NCBI GenBank assembly: GCA_023417515.1
Contig: JAEZFL010000160.1
Span: forward strand, 1 to 54,762
Reading direction: 5' to 3'
DNA from: Pseudomonadota bacterium
GTDB lineage: Bacteria > Pseudomonadota > Alphaproteobacteria > Sphingomonadales > Sphingomonadaceae
DNA: 54,762 nt
Made by a program: the position numbers and the translations under genes. Position 1 is the first letter of the stretch, and the number at the start of each line of letters is the position of its first letter. This document shows positions 7,732-16,471 of this stretch, piece after piece. The notes beneath the pieces are model-generated. The model had not been told where the DNA came from, searched no databases, and saw only the letters and a list, made by a program, of their open reading frames with translations.

Positions 7732-8160
7732 CTAGCGGTCCGTCAACAGCAGGAAGCCGCTGGTGCCCCCGTTCGGGTGAGGCGCGAGGCGGACGGTGAA
7801 GTCGCGATCCGGTGCGCGGGTTGAGCCGCTCAGCACATATTCGGCCCCTTCCCGAAGCTCGCTGCCGAGCCGGAACTCCCGCTCGCCGCTTCGATACCAG
7901 GCGAGCAGCCGCGATGGCGGGTCGCGGCTATCGAAAACGATCGTCTCGGCTTCCCCCGAGGGCGAATCGCCCCCGATCACCGCTCCTGGAGGAAGCAGGT
8001 CGGCGCGCTCGGCGGTGCGGACGGTGTCCCGGAGCGGGGGCAGCGCATTAGTCGCTGACGGGTCCGCAGGGCCTTCCGCCCGCTCGCCCTGCGGAGGCGG
8101 CGCTCCGCAGGCTGTTGCAGCGGCAATCGCGGCAATGGAGATCAGGCGGACGATTCGCAT
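7732..8160 (-). CDS. Hypothetical lipoprotein, related to the one at 6636-7295
   Basis: 142 aa. Signal peptide MRIVRLISIAAIAAATAC ends in a Cys that fits a weak lipobox (ATAC). The C-terminal part has TIVFDSRDPPSRLLAWYR and ends FLLLTDR, paralleling the C-terminal domain of the neighbouring lipoprotein. First gene of a probable lipoprotein-unknown-lipoprotein operon, divergent from rarD. Function not recognised. Confidence 0.65.
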   Translation of the reverse strand: MRIVRLISIAAIAAATACGAPPPQGERAEGPADPSATNALPPLRDTVRTAERADLLPPGAVIGGDSPSGEAETIVFDSRDPPSRLLAWYRSGEREFRLGSELREGAEYVLSGSTRAPDRDFTVRLAPHPNGGTSGFLLLTDR

Positions 8161-8235
8161 AAATCAGGCTTATCAAGTTGCATCGAAAAACGCGGTTGCC
8201 GCTCCCTGGCCCCTGCTCTACTCGCTCGCCGCCTG

Positions 8236-9177
8236 ATGAGCACCACCCCGGTTCCCGATGCCGCGCGTGAACGCCGCGCCGGCCTGATCTATGGCCTCTC
8301 GGCCTATTTGTTGTGGGGCGTTCTGCCGCTCTACTTCAAGGCGCTGGTGCATGTCTCGGCAGGCGAGATTCTCGCCCATCGCATCGTCTGGTCGCTCATC
8401 TTCCTCGTGCTGCTGGTCGTCCTGCTCCGCCGCTGGTCGTCCGTGAAGGCCGCCCTGGCCAGCCGCCGCGTGTTCCTCACCCTCGTTGCGAGCGCGGTGC
8501 TGATCGCGGTGAACTGGCTCGTCTACATCATGGCGGTGGTGAGCGGGCATGTGCTGGAAGGCAGCCTCGGTTACTATCTCAATCCGCTGGTCAATATCCT
8601 GCTCGGAGTCGCCCTTCTCGGCGAGCGGCTGAGCAAGGCGCAGGTCTTCGCCACCGGTCTCGCCGCCGCCGGAGTGGCCGTTCTCGCGGTCGGCGCGGCC
8701 GAGGGATTGTGGATCAGCCTGACGCTGGCGGCGAGCTTCGCGGTCTACGGCTATCTGCGCAAGATCGTCGCGGTCGACGCGCTTGAGGGGCTGTCGATCG
8801 AGACGGCCATGCTCGCGCCGGTCGCGTTGATCTGGATCCTCTATCTCGACGCAAGCGGCGCCGGCGGCCTCGGCGCATGGAGCAACGCGACGATCCTGCT
8901 GCTGGTGCTCGGCGGCGCGATCACGGCGATCCCGCTGCTGCTGTTCACCGCGGCTGCGCGGCGCCTGCCTTATTCGACGATGGGCTTCCTCCAATATATC
9001 GCGCCGTCGCTGCAATTCCTGATCGCGGTGCTCCTGTTCGGCGAGTCGCTGACCATGGCGCACCTGATCTGCTTCGGCGCGATCTGGACGGCGCTGGCGA
9101 TCGTCACCATCGACGGCTGGCGGCGCGCAGTGAAGTCGCGGCGGGCACAAGCGCCCGAGGTCGAATCGCTTGCGTGA
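8236..9177 (+). CDS. rarD: RarD-type EamA family transporter
   Basis: 313-aa inner-membrane protein with about ten hydrophobic segments in two EamA repeats. The opening AYLLWGVLPLYFKAL, AHRIVWSL and NWLVYIMAVVSGHVLEGSLGYY are characteristic of the RarD subgroup. Members are annotated as chloramphenicol-sensitive or drug/metabolite carriers; the real substrate is unknown. No good ribosome site is seen ahead of 8236. Divergent from the lipoprotein cluster. Confidence 0.88.
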   Translation: MSTTPVPDAARERRAGLIYGLSAYLLWGVLPLYFKALVHVSAGEILAHRIVWSLIFLVLLVVLLRRWSSVKAALASRRVFLTLVASAVLIAVNWLVYIMAVVSGHVLEGSLGYYLNPLVNILLGVALLGERLSKAQVFATGLAAAGVAVLAVGAAEGLWISLTLAASFAVYGYLRKIVAVDALEGLSIETAMLAPVALIWILYLDASGAGGLGAWSNATILLLVLGGAITAIPLLLFTAAARRLPYSTMGFLQYIAPSLQFLIAVLLFGESLTMAHLICFGAIWTALAIVTIDGWRRAVKSRRAQAPEVESLA

Positions 9178-9207
9178 GGCCGGCGGCGGGCGCATCCTCT
9201 GCGCCCG

Positions 9208-9798
9208 ATGACCCGGGATTCCCGCATCGACGCCTATATCGACAAGCAGGCCGACTTCGCTCGGCCGATCCTCGTCCATATCCGCGACACGCTCCACGCC
9301 GCCGGCGAGATCGAGGAATCGATCAAGTGGAGCATGCCCGCCTTCCTCTACAACGGACGGCCGCTCGCCAACATGGCGGCATTCAAGGCCCATGCCGTGA
9401 TGGGCTTCTGGCAGGGCCAGCAGTTGCGCGAGGGGGAAGCGAAGAACGGAGCGATGGGCGAGTTCGGCCGGCTGACCAAGGTCGATGACCTGCCCGACCG
9501 GGCCGTGCTGATCGACATGACCCGCAAGGCGATGAAGCTGATCGACGAGGGCGTGAAGCCAGTCCGCAACAAGACCGTCAAGGAGCCGATCGCGATGCCG
9601 GACGATCTAGCCGAAGCGCTCGCCGCCAATCCGGCGGCCCAGGCGAGCTATGACGGCTTCCCGCCGAGCGCCCAGCGCGACTATCTGGAATGGGTGGTCG
9701 AGGCGAAGCGGCCGGAAACCCGCGCCAAGCGAGTCGCCCAGGCGGTCGAGTGGATGGCCGAGGGCAAGCGCCGCAACTGGAAATATGAATCCTGCTGA
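9208..9798 (+). CDS. YdeI/OmpD-associated family protein (DUF1801 domain)
   Basis: 196 aa. The N-terminal DUF1801-like domain (about 10-115) contains EESIKWSMPAFLYNGRPLANMAAFKAHA. The C-terminal YdeI-type tail (from MPDDLAEAL) includes FPPSAQRDYLEWVVEAKRPE and ends WMAEGKRRNWKYE, typical of the family. Biochemical role is not established. The next gene starts inside its last codons (14-base overlap), implying co-translation with the cyclase-domain protein. Confidence 0.85.
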   Translation: MTRDSRIDAYIDKQADFARPILVHIRDTLHAAGEIEESIKWSMPAFLYNGRPLANMAAFKAHAVMGFWQGQQLREGEAKNGAMGEFGRLTKVDDLPDRAVLIDMTRKAMKLIDEGVKPVRNKTVKEPIAMPDDLAEALAANPAAQASYDGFPPSAQRDYLEWVVEAKRPETRAKRVAQAVEWMAEGKRRNWKYESC

Positions 9799-10450
9799 CG
9801 AGCCTTCGGGCCTGATGCCGGCCGACGCGGCGGGGTCGCCGCCGATCCGGCACAACAGCAAGGAGCATTTCGAAGCCTTGCTGGACGCGATGGTCGAGCG
9901 CCCGGACGATCGCCCGCGTCTCGCCGCGCAAATCGAGCGCGACTTCGGCGAGGTTCGCGCGGTGATGGTGCTCGACATGAGCGGCTTCTCGATCACCACC
10001 CAGTGCCACGGCATCGCCTGCTTCCTGCTGATGATTCATCAGCTTCGTGCGGTCGCCAGGCCGGCGGTCGAACGCGTCGGCGGGATTATCGTAAAAGGCG
10101 AGGCCGACAACCTCTACTGCATGTTCGAGGACGTGCCCCAGGCAATCGCCGCGGCGCGCGAGATCAACGCCCGCCTCGAGCGCGTGGCCCCGGTCTATCC
10201 GGACAGCCCGCCGATCAGCGTCTCGACCGGCATCGGTTACGGCCCGATCCTCAACATCGACGAGAAGGACATGTTTGGAAACGAGCTCAATCTCGCGTCC
10301 AAGCTCGGCGAGGACGTCGCCGAACCCGGCCAGATCCTGCTCACCGAGGCGGCGAGCGCGCGGGCCCGGGCGCTCGGAATCAAGACTCGCGAGTGCGGCC
10401 GCGACACCCATGCGTCGAGCCTCGTCCTCGCCAGGTTCGAGCTGCGCTGA
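9785..10450 (+). CDS. Class III adenylate/guanylate cyclase domain protein
   Basis: 221 aa, essentially one cyclase catalytic domain without membrane or sensor domain. The metal-binding pair looks present: Asp64 in VLDMSGFS and Asp108 in VKGEADNL. D162 in DMFG and Asn169 in ELNLASKL match the substrate and transition-state positions. The usual Arg after the Asn is Lys (K173), and the VKGEAD segment departs from the common KxxGD pattern. So it may be a divergent cyclase or an inactive homologue. Start overlaps the YdeI-like gene. Confidence 0.75.
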   Translation: MNPADEPSGLMPADAAGSPPIRHNSKEHFEALLDAMVERPDDRPRLAAQIERDFGEVRAVMVLDMSGFSITTQCHGIACFLLMIHQLRAVARPAVERVGGIIVKGEADNLYCMFEDVPQAIAAAREINARLERVAPVYPDSPPISVSTGIGYGPILNIDEKDMFGNELNLASKLGEDVAEPGQILLTEAASARARALGIKTRECGRDTHASSLVLARFELR

Positions 10451-10452
10451 CC

Positions 10453-11580
10453 CTACCAGCCGTTGAAGCGCGGCCAGCGGGCGACGACCGCGCCGTCCTC
10501 CACGACCTGATATTCGCCGAACTGCGCGGCGGTGGCGCAGGCATGGTTGGGAAGGATGCGCAGCCGGGTGCCGTAAGGCAGGTCAGGAAGCGACGCGGAC
10601 GATCCGTCGCGGATGGCGAGGATGCCATGCTCCTGATTGGCCGAAACCATGATGAGGTCGACGAACGGATTGCCTTCGACGTCGCAGACCAGGCCGTAGC
10701 CCTGGTCGACCGCCTGGCTCGCGGTGCCGCGGTCGCGCGACATCGCCATCCAGCCGGCATCGACCAGGATCCAGCCTTTCTCACGCTGGTGCCCGATGAC
10801 CGTGGTCAGCACCGACAGCGCGATCTCGTCGATCCGGGCGACGCCGATGCCGGCCATGACGAGATCGAAGAAGAGATAGACGCCCGCCCGCACCTCGCTG
10901 ACGCCGCTGAGGTCGGTCGCGCTGAGAGCGGTGGGTGTCGAGCCGATGCTGACCACCGGCGCGGAGAAGCCCGCGCCGCGCAGGACTTCGGCGCAGGCGA
11001 CCGCGGCGTCCCGCTCCTGAGCGGCGATTCGGACGAGTTCGGCGCGCGTGCGGGCGTCGTAGGAGCCGCCGGCATGAGTCATGATCCCGCGAACCTCGGC
11101 CCCGTCGGACAAGGCGCCCGCGATGGCGACGAGCAGATCGGGCTGATCGGGCCGGACTCCGGCGCGGTGGCCGTCACTGTCGATCTCGATCAGGACCGGG
11201 ATTTGCTCGCCCGAATCGCGCGCCGCCGCCGCGACGGCCTCGGCAGCTTCGACATTGTCGGTGACGATCGAGAGGTCGATGCCGCGCCGGCGCAGCGCGA
11301 TGACCCGGTCCAGCTTGTTGGGAGTGATGCCGACCGCATAAAGGATGTCGGCGAACCCGGCCGCGCCGAACGTCTCCGCCTCGAGCAGGGTCGAGACGGT
11401 GATCGGTCCGTTCGCGCCCGCCACCAGGCGCGCCACCTCGATGCTCTTCGCGGTCTTGAGATGCGGACGATGGCTCACCCCGCCCAGTTGGCCGAGCTGA
11501 GCGCGCATCCGAGCGATGTTGCGGTCGAGCCTGGCTCGATCGAGGAGCAGCGCCGGGGTGTCGAGATCGGCGAGCCGCAT
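10453..11580 (-). CDS. PLP-dependent D-threonine aldolase / D-serine dehydratase-like enzyme
   Basis: 375 aa, fold-type III PLP enzyme (alanine racemase-like N-terminal barrel). MRLADLDTPALLLDRARLDR opens the protein and RPHLKTAKS contains the likely PLP Lys. The C-terminal PNHACATAA segment matches the metal-binding His/Cys region of the DSD1/D-threonine aldolase group. Either D-threonine aldolase or D-serine/3-hydroxy-aspartate dehydratase activity is possible. It begins 5 bases after the stop of the upstream small lipoprotein. Confidence 0.85.
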   Translation of the reverse strand: MRLADLDTPALLLDRARLDRNIARMRAQLGQLGGVSHRPHLKTAKSIEVARLVAGANGPITVSTLLEAETFGAAGFADILYAVGITPNKLDRVIALRRRGIDLSIVTDNVEAAEAVAAAARDSGEQIPVLIEIDSDGHRAGVRPDQPDLLVAIAGALSDGAEVRGIMTHAGGSYDARTRAELVRIAAQERDAAVACAEVLRGAGFSAPVVSIGSTPTALSATDLSGVSEVRAGVYLFFDLVMAGIGVARIDEIALSVLTTVIGHQREKGWILVDAGWMAMSRDRGTASQAVDQGYGLVCDVEGNPFVDLIMVSANQEHGILAIRDGSSASLPDLPYGTRLRILPNHACATAAQFGEYQVVEDGAVVARWPRFNGW

Positions 11581-11585
11581 AAGCG

Positions 11586-12044
11586 TCACATCCCGTTGCG
11601 ATAGGCCTTGTCCGAAGCGCCTTCCTGGAACATGTTCTCCGTCGGGACCGGCGGCGGCAGCCCCTCGCAGCGCGGCAGGGAAAGCTGGCCGGCCTGCGCG
11701 CAATCGCGCACCTGCACGTCGCCATTGGGCGCGATGTAGACGGCGAACGTCTTCTCCTCGACGCCGCACCGAGCGACCCACATGCGCATGTTGAGATATT
11801 CCTGCTGATAGCCGGCATTGTCGACTCGCTGGCAGCGATTGCCCGTGCGGCGGACCGCCCGCATCATCGCCAGACGCTGGGCATCCGGCGGCAGCTCCAG
11901 CAACCGCTCATGATGCTCGTTGAGCATCGTGATTCGCTGCTCGTTCTGCGCATTCGAGTCGTCCGCGGGCAGCTCGGCGTCGCGGCCGTCGGCGCAGGCC
12001 GCGAGCGCCAGCAATGAGCCGAGAATGATGGTCCGCGCGCGCAT
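11586..12044 (-). CDS. Small lipoprotein of unknown function
   Basis: 152 aa, with signal sequence MRARTIILGSLLALAAC, a lipobox Cys and then an acidic linker. Four or more further Cys residues (RCQ, RCG, DCA, RCE contexts) suggest disulfides in the periplasm. GGAGG six bases upstream of the ATG at 12044 decides the start over 12074. I do not recognise the family. It lies between the Mla-type operon and the aldolase-like gene. Confidence 0.65.
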   Translation of the reverse strand: MRARTIILGSLLALAACADGRDAELPADDSNAQNEQRITMLNEHHERLLELPPDAQRLAMMRAVRRTGNRCQRVDNAGYQQEYLNMRMWVARCGVEEKTFAVYIAPNGDVQVRDCAQAGQLSLPRCEGLPPPVPTENMFQEGASDKAYRNGM

Positions 12045-12104
12045 GTCCGCCTCCGTTGCTGCTGGAACGCCCATGCCCGGCTCAGGGTGCCGGCCGCAAC
12101 CGGT

Positions 12105-12698
12105 TTAGCGCCCGATCCAGTCCGCGACCTGTTCGGCGACGTCGTTGGCAGCCTGGTTCAGAGCGGGCGCGACGACCGCCGTCACCGGCTGGGCAACCGG
12201 CACTCGCGATTCGAAGCGCTGGGTCTGCACCGACTGGGCGCTGCGGGCGAGCGCGGCCTCGTAAGTGACGACAACCGAAGCCTGGGCCGGATCGTAGCCG
12301 AACTGGAGCAATTGGCCGGTCAGTGTCGGGCCCTGCACCTCGGTATAGAGATCGGGGTTGAGGACGAGGCGGCCGGTGCGGCCGGCGATTGTCTCGGCGA
12401 GCAGGCGCCGGAACAGGTCCTTGGGCGGCGCGACCCAGGTCGCGTTCTGGAGATACTGGATCGTCGTCGGGTTGACGTAGACCGGGATGCGCGTCGTGCT
12501 CAGGGCCTGCGGCACGGTCGGAGTCAGCACCGCCAGCCCCTCGCCGACGCCGGCGGAGCGTCCCGCGCCGGCGGCTGGCGGATCGTTGGGCGTCAGCGTC
12601 AGCAGCTCGCTCGGCACGTTGCCGCCGCCCAGGCAGGCGGCGAGCGACAGCGCCAGGGCGGCGATGACGCCCGCTTTTGCAAAGAGCCGTTCACCCAT
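12105..12698 (-). CDS. ABC-type transport auxiliary lipoprotein of the Mla-type system
   Basis: 197-aa lipoprotein with lipobox LAAC. The pattern after the lipobox (ELLTLTP, then LAVLTPTVPQALSTTRIPVYV, LFRRLLAETIAGR) matches the auxiliary lipoproteins (PqiC-like) that accompany MlaE/F/D modules. The ATG at 12698 with AGGGTGA just upstream is preferred to a TTG at 12713. Last gene of the permease-ATPase-MlaD-lipoprotein order, 11 bases after MlaD. Inferred role: outer-membrane-side partner of the lipid transporter. Confidence 0.85.
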   Translation of the reverse strand: MGERLFAKAGVIAALALSLAACLGGGNVPSELLTLTPNDPPAAGAGRSAGVGEGLAVLTPTVPQALSTTRIPVYVNPTTIQYLQNATWVAPPKDLFRRLLAETIAGRTGRLVLNPDLYTEVQGPTLTGQLLQFGYDPAQASVVVTYEAALARSAQSVQTQRFESRVPVAQPVTAVVAPALNQAANDVAEQVADWIGR

Positions 12699-12709
12699 GC
12701 TCGTCACCC

Positions 12710-13726
12710 TCAATTCGGATTGTAGTCGGGCAGCCGCTCGCCGCCCAGGATGCCGCCGACTCCGCGCTGCTCGAGCCGCTCGGACACGTTGCGCAGCGAC
12801 TCGGAGGTCGCGCGCAGGTCGCGGATCAGCGCTCCCACTTCCGGCAGCGTCCGGGTCGAGAAATTCTGAATGCCCGGCCGAGCGTCGTTGACCGCCGCCT
12901 CCAGCGCCTGGAGCGAGGTCGAAGCGGACTGGATCGACCGGCGCAGGTCAGCGGTCAGGGCCGGCCCCTCCTGATTGACCAGGCGGTCGGTCGAGGCGGC
13001 AAGCTGGCCCATCTGCTCGATCGCGGTCCCGGCCTGTCGTAAGGTGGTGCGCGTTTCGGCCAGGGTCGCCGCGATTTCCGGCCCGCGTTCGCCGAGCGAC
13101 CCGGTCAGCTGCTCGACATTGTCGAGGATCTCGGCGATCGACTGCTGGTTGCGGTCGGAGAAGACCGCGGTCAGCCGCTCGGTCAGGGATGTCACGCGCT
13201 CGAGCAGCTCCGGCGCGCTGTTGAGAATTGCCGCGAAGCCGCCCGGCCGCGGCGGGATGACCGGCACGCCATAGGGGCAGACCGGGCTGGCGCCGTCATT
13301 GGGACAGGTGAGCAGTGCGCGCTGGCCCGGCGCACGCGCCGAATCCGGAAGGGTCAGCTGAATCTCGGATACACCGGTGAAGCCCACGCCCGAGATCGTC
13401 GCGGTCGTCCCATCATTGGCGGATTCGCCGTTGGGGAGCCGGGTCGGCGCAAGCACCGGCGTGGTGTCGCGAACGGTAATTCGAACACGGACGAACTGGG
13501 GGTTGCGCGGGTCCAGCTCGATCAGGTCGACCTCGCCGACCGGAACGCCCGAATAGGTCACTCGGCTGCCCTTGTTGAGGCCCTCGACCGACTGCTGGAA
13601 GAAGACGTCGTAGCTCTTGCGGCCGCCTTCGGAGAGCTGGCTGAGCCAGATCATGAACACGACGACGGCGAGGATGAGGCCGAGCACGACGGCGCCGACC
13701 AGGATCTGGTTGGAACGGGTTTCCAT
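12710..13726 (-). CDS. MlaD/MCE family lipid-transport substrate-binding protein
   Basis: 338 aa. It begins METRSNQILVGAVVLGLIL, a single N-terminal membrane anchor. One MCE domain follows (about 40-115: YDVFFQQSVEGLNKGSRVTY, GVPVGEVDLIEL, GVGFTGVSEIQL). A long helical C-terminal region (about 170-320) rich in LAET/LRQAG/ALEAAVN-type heptads would form the needle or channel extension. A GTG at 13768 could add 14 residues and overlap the ATPase gene, but METRSN is the usual opening. Confidence 0.92.
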   Translation of the reverse strand: METRSNQILVGAVVLGLILAVVVFMIWLSQLSEGGRKSYDVFFQQSVEGLNKGSRVTYSGVPVGEVDLIELDPRNPQFVRVRITVRDTTPVLAPTRLPNGESANDGTTATISGVGFTGVSEIQLTLPDSARAPGQRALLTCPNDGASPVCPYGVPVIPPRPGGFAAILNSAPELLERVTSLTERLTAVFSDRNQQSIAEILDNVEQLTGSLGERGPEIAATLAETRTTLRQAGTAIEQMGQLAASTDRLVNQEGPALTADLRRSIQSASTSLQALEAAVNDARPGIQNFSTRTLPEVGALIRDLRATSESLRNVSERLEQRGVGGILGGERLPDYNPN

Positions 13727-13745
13727 CAGCCGGCTCTGCCTCGCC

Positions 13746-14582
13746 TCATTGTCCCGGTCTCCTGACACCCGAATGCTCGGTCACGGCGCGGCCGCGTGGG
13801 CCGCGGAAATATTCCTGGATCCAGGGATGGTCCAGCGCGAGCAACTCGTCGATCGTTCCCACCGCGATGACCTTCCTGTCCGCGAGCACAGCCACTCGGT
13901 CGCAGATCGCGTACAAAGTGTCGAGATCGTGCGTGATGAGAAAAACCGTCAGATGCAGCGCGTTGCGCAGGTCGAGGATCAGCTCGTCGAACGCCGCCGC
14001 GCCGATCGGGTCGAGGCCGGCGGTGGGCTCGTCGAGGAACAGAAGGTCGGGATCGAGCGCCAGAGCGCGGGCGACTCCGGCGCGCTTCTTCATGCCGCCC
14101 GACAGCTCGGCCGGATATTTGGCGCCGGCATTGTCGGCCAAGCCCGACATCGCGATCTTATAGGCGGCGATCTCGTCCAGCATGTCCTGGTCGAGCCCGG
14201 GGAAATATTCCCGGATCGGCAGCTGGACATTCTCGGCGACGGTGAGAGTCGAGAACAGGGCCGCGGCTTGGAACAGCACGCCCCAGCGGCGGCGGATGTT
14301 GCGCGCCTCGGTCTCGTCCTTTCCGATCATCGAGGTGCCGAACACCTTGATCTCGCCTTCGACCGGGGTCTGGAGGCCGATGATCGAGCGCATCAGCACC
14401 GACTTGCCGGTGCCCGAGCCGCCGACCACGCCGAGGATCTCGCCGCGGCGGACGTCGAGGTCGAGGCCCTCGTGAACGACCTGCTCGCCGAAGCAATTCT
14501 TGAGGTTGCGAACGCAGATGACGGTGTCGCCGTCGGGCTCCTCGACCGAATCGGTCGCCTTGGCGAGATCGGCTTCGGCCAT
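13746..14582 (-). CDS. mlaF: Mla-type ABC transporter ATP-binding protein
   Basis: 278 aa. Walker A GGSGTGKS, Q-loop FQAAALF, signature LSGGMKKR, Walker B LLFLDEPTAGLDP and switch His in LITHDLD are all intact. The AALFSTLTVAENV and GGMKKRAGVARAL segments are typical of MlaF. It drives phospholipid movement together with MlaE and MlaD. Start at 14582 is two bases past the permease stop; a start four codons earlier would overlap it. Confidence 0.93.
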   Translation of the reverse strand: MAEADLAKATDSVEEPDGDTVICVRNLKNCFGEQVVHEGLDLDVRRGEILGVVGGSGTGKSVLMRSIIGLQTPVEGEIKVFGTSMIGKDETEARNIRRRWGVLFQAAALFSTLTVAENVQLPIREYFPGLDQDMLDEIAAYKIAMSGLADNAGAKYPAELSGGMKKRAGVARALALDPDLLFLDEPTAGLDPIGAAAFDELILDLRNALHLTVFLITHDLDTLYAICDRVAVLADRKVIAVGTIDELLALDHPWIQEYFRGPRGRAVTEHSGVRRPGQ

Positions 14583-14584
14583 GG

Positions 14585-15697
14585 TCAGATCCACCCGATC
14601 GAGCTGAAGAAGACAGCGAAGAAGGCGTCGAGGACGATCACCAGGAAGATCGCCTGGACGACCGCGGCGGTGGTCCGGAAACCGACCTCCTCATTGTTGC
14701 TCCGCACCTGCATGCCCTGGAAGCAGCCGGACACGGCGATGATGATTCCGAACACCGGCGCCTTGATCAGGCAGATGAGGACGTCATTGAGCGGCGTCGT
14801 CTCGCGGATTCGCTGGATGAAGGTCAGCGGCGTGATGTCGAGCTGCGCCCAGCACAGCAGGCCGCCGCCGATGATCGACATGATCGACGCGTAGAAAGCG
14901 AGCAGCGGCATCACCAGCACCGTCGCCATCACGCGCGGGAAGACCAGGGCCTCCATCGGTGACACGCCGATCGTGCGCATCGCGTCGACTTCCTCGGCGA
15001 GCTTCATCGAGCCCAGTTGAGCGGCGAAGGCGCTGCCCGAGCGGCCGGCGACCATGATCGCGGTCATCAGCACGCCGAGCTCGCGGAAGCTGATCCGGCC
15101 GACCAGGTTGATCGTGTAATATTCGGCGCCGAACTGGCGCAGCTGAACCGCGCCCTGCTGGGCGATGACGACTCCGACCAGGAAGCTCATCAGGCCGATG
15201 ATCGCGAGGGCGTGGACCCCGACGATCTCGAACCGCTGGACGACCGCGTGCCAGCGGAGCTTCCGGGGACGGGCGATGATCTCGCCGGTGGTGATCAGAA
15301 GCGCGCCGAAGAAGCCGAGCAGGCCGAGCAGTGTGCGGCCGGCCTGGATGGTCGCTTCACCGATCATTGCGATCACGCGGGCGAAGGGGGGCGGCGCATC
15401 GGGGCGCAGCTTGGCCGGTCGGTCGGCCGCCTCGGCGACGGTGTCGAGCAGGTCGAGCTGCTCCTGGTTCGCACCGGTGAGCTCGACCTCGTGATCGCGG
15501 CGCAGGCGGTGGATGAACCAGGCGCCGACCGTGTCCATCCGCTCGACCTCGGACAGGTCGAGGATCAGCCGTTCGCCGGGCTGGACGTCGACGTCGCGGC
15601 TGATGCTGCGGATGCGCGCGAGCGTCATGTTTCCGGAGAAGCTCAGAACCCTGGGCTCCCCCGCGGCAGGCTGACTTGGTTCGGCGAGCTCGCTCAT
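14585..15697 (-). CDS. mlaE: MlaE-type permease with N-terminal STAS domain
   Basis: 370 aa. The first ~100 residues form a STAS-like domain (ERLILDLSEVERMDTVGAWF), the role played by separate MlaB in Enterobacteria. The rest is an MlaE permease with about five membrane segments and signature GRSGSAFAAQLGSMKLAEEVDAMRTIGVSP (quoted in parts: GRSGSAFAAQLGSM, then EEVDAMRTIGV). First gene of the four-gene operon, divergent from the HAD gene. No MlaA or MlaC homologue lies in the window. Confidence 0.93.
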   Translation of the reverse strand: MSELAEPSQPAAGEPRVLSFSGNMTLARIRSISRDVDVQPGERLILDLSEVERMDTVGAWFIHRLRRDHEVELTGANQEQLDLLDTVAEAADRPAKLRPDAPPPFARVIAMIGEATIQAGRTLLGLLGFFGALLITTGEIIARPRKLRWHAVVQRFEIVGVHALAIIGLMSFLVGVVIAQQGAVQLRQFGAEYYTINLVGRISFRELGVLMTAIMVAGRSGSAFAAQLGSMKLAEEVDAMRTIGVSPMEALVFPRVMATVLVMPLLAFYASIMSIIGGGLLCWAQLDITPLTFIQRIRETTPLNDVLICLIKAPVFGIIIAVSGCFQGMQVRSNNEEVGFRTTAAVVQAIFLVIVLDAFFAVFFSSIGWI

Positions 15698-15792
15698 TCG
15701 CCCGCGACCCTGCGTTAATTCAGCTTTGGCGGCAAGCGCGTAGCGCGGCCGGTGCTGGACAGGCCAGCCCGTCCATGCTTGGCGGCTCTGCC

Positions 15793-16470
15793 ATGACCAC
15801 CGCCGCCCTCGCCATCTACGACATGGACAAGACGGTGACTCGACGCGCGACCTTCACGCCGTTCCTGCTCCATGCGGCGCGGCGGCTGGCGCCCTGGCGG
15901 CTGCTGCTGCTCCCCGCGGTGGCGGCGACGAGCCTCGGCTACGCGCTCAAGCTCTACGACCGGGCGCGATTGAAGGAGCTCAATTACCGACTTCTCGTCG
16001 GCCGCGTGCCGCCGGCCCGGCTGGAGCCGGTGATCCAGAGCTTCGCCGATGAGCAAATCCGAACGAACATCCTGCCGGGCGCGCGCGAGCGGATCGCCGA
16101 GGACAAGGCGGCGGGACGGCGACTGGTGATGGCGACCGCCTCCTACCGGCTTTACGCCGCGGCGATCGCCCAGCGGCTCGGCTTCGACGACGTCATCGGC
16201 ACCGAGCAGGAGATCGACCGCAAGGGACGCGTGCTGGCGCGGATCGACGGCGCCAATTGCTACGGCGCGGCCAAGCACGACATGATCCTCGCCTGGCTGG
16301 AGCGCGAAGGGCTGGACCGCGGCGCGCTCCACATCCGCTTCTATTCCGACCATGTCTCGGACGCCGTCGTCCACCATTGGGCGGACGAGGCGTTCGCGAC
16401 CAACGCCCACCAACGCCTGATCGACGTGGCGAAGGTGGAGGGCTGGGAAGTGCTGGACTGGCGCAAGTGA
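15793..16470 (+). CDS. HAD-IB family phosphatase
   Basis: 225 aa, haloacid dehalogenase-like hydrolase of the SerB-like IB subfamily. Motif I is IYDMDKTVTR (nucleophile Asp and second Asp), motif II lies in MATASYRLYA, and motif III/IV in RFYSDHVSDAVVHHWADEAFATN. A hydrophobic patch (LLLLPAVAATSLGYAL) suggests the cap region or membrane contact. ATG 15793 is chosen for its fit to the motif I spacing; 15775 is possible. Substrate unknown, often annotated as phosphoserine phosphatase-like. Confidence 0.85.
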   Translation: MTTAALAIYDMDKTVTRRATFTPFLLHAARRLAPWRLLLLPAVAATSLGYALKLYDRARLKELNYRLLVGRVPPARLEPVIQSFADEQIRTNILPGARERIAEDKAAGRRLVMATASYRLYAAAIAQRLGFDDVIGTEQEIDRKGRVLARIDGANCYGAAKHDMILAWLEREGLDRGALHIRFYSDHVSDAVVHHWADEAFATNAHQRLIDVAKVEGWEVLDWRK

Positions 16471-16471
16471 G

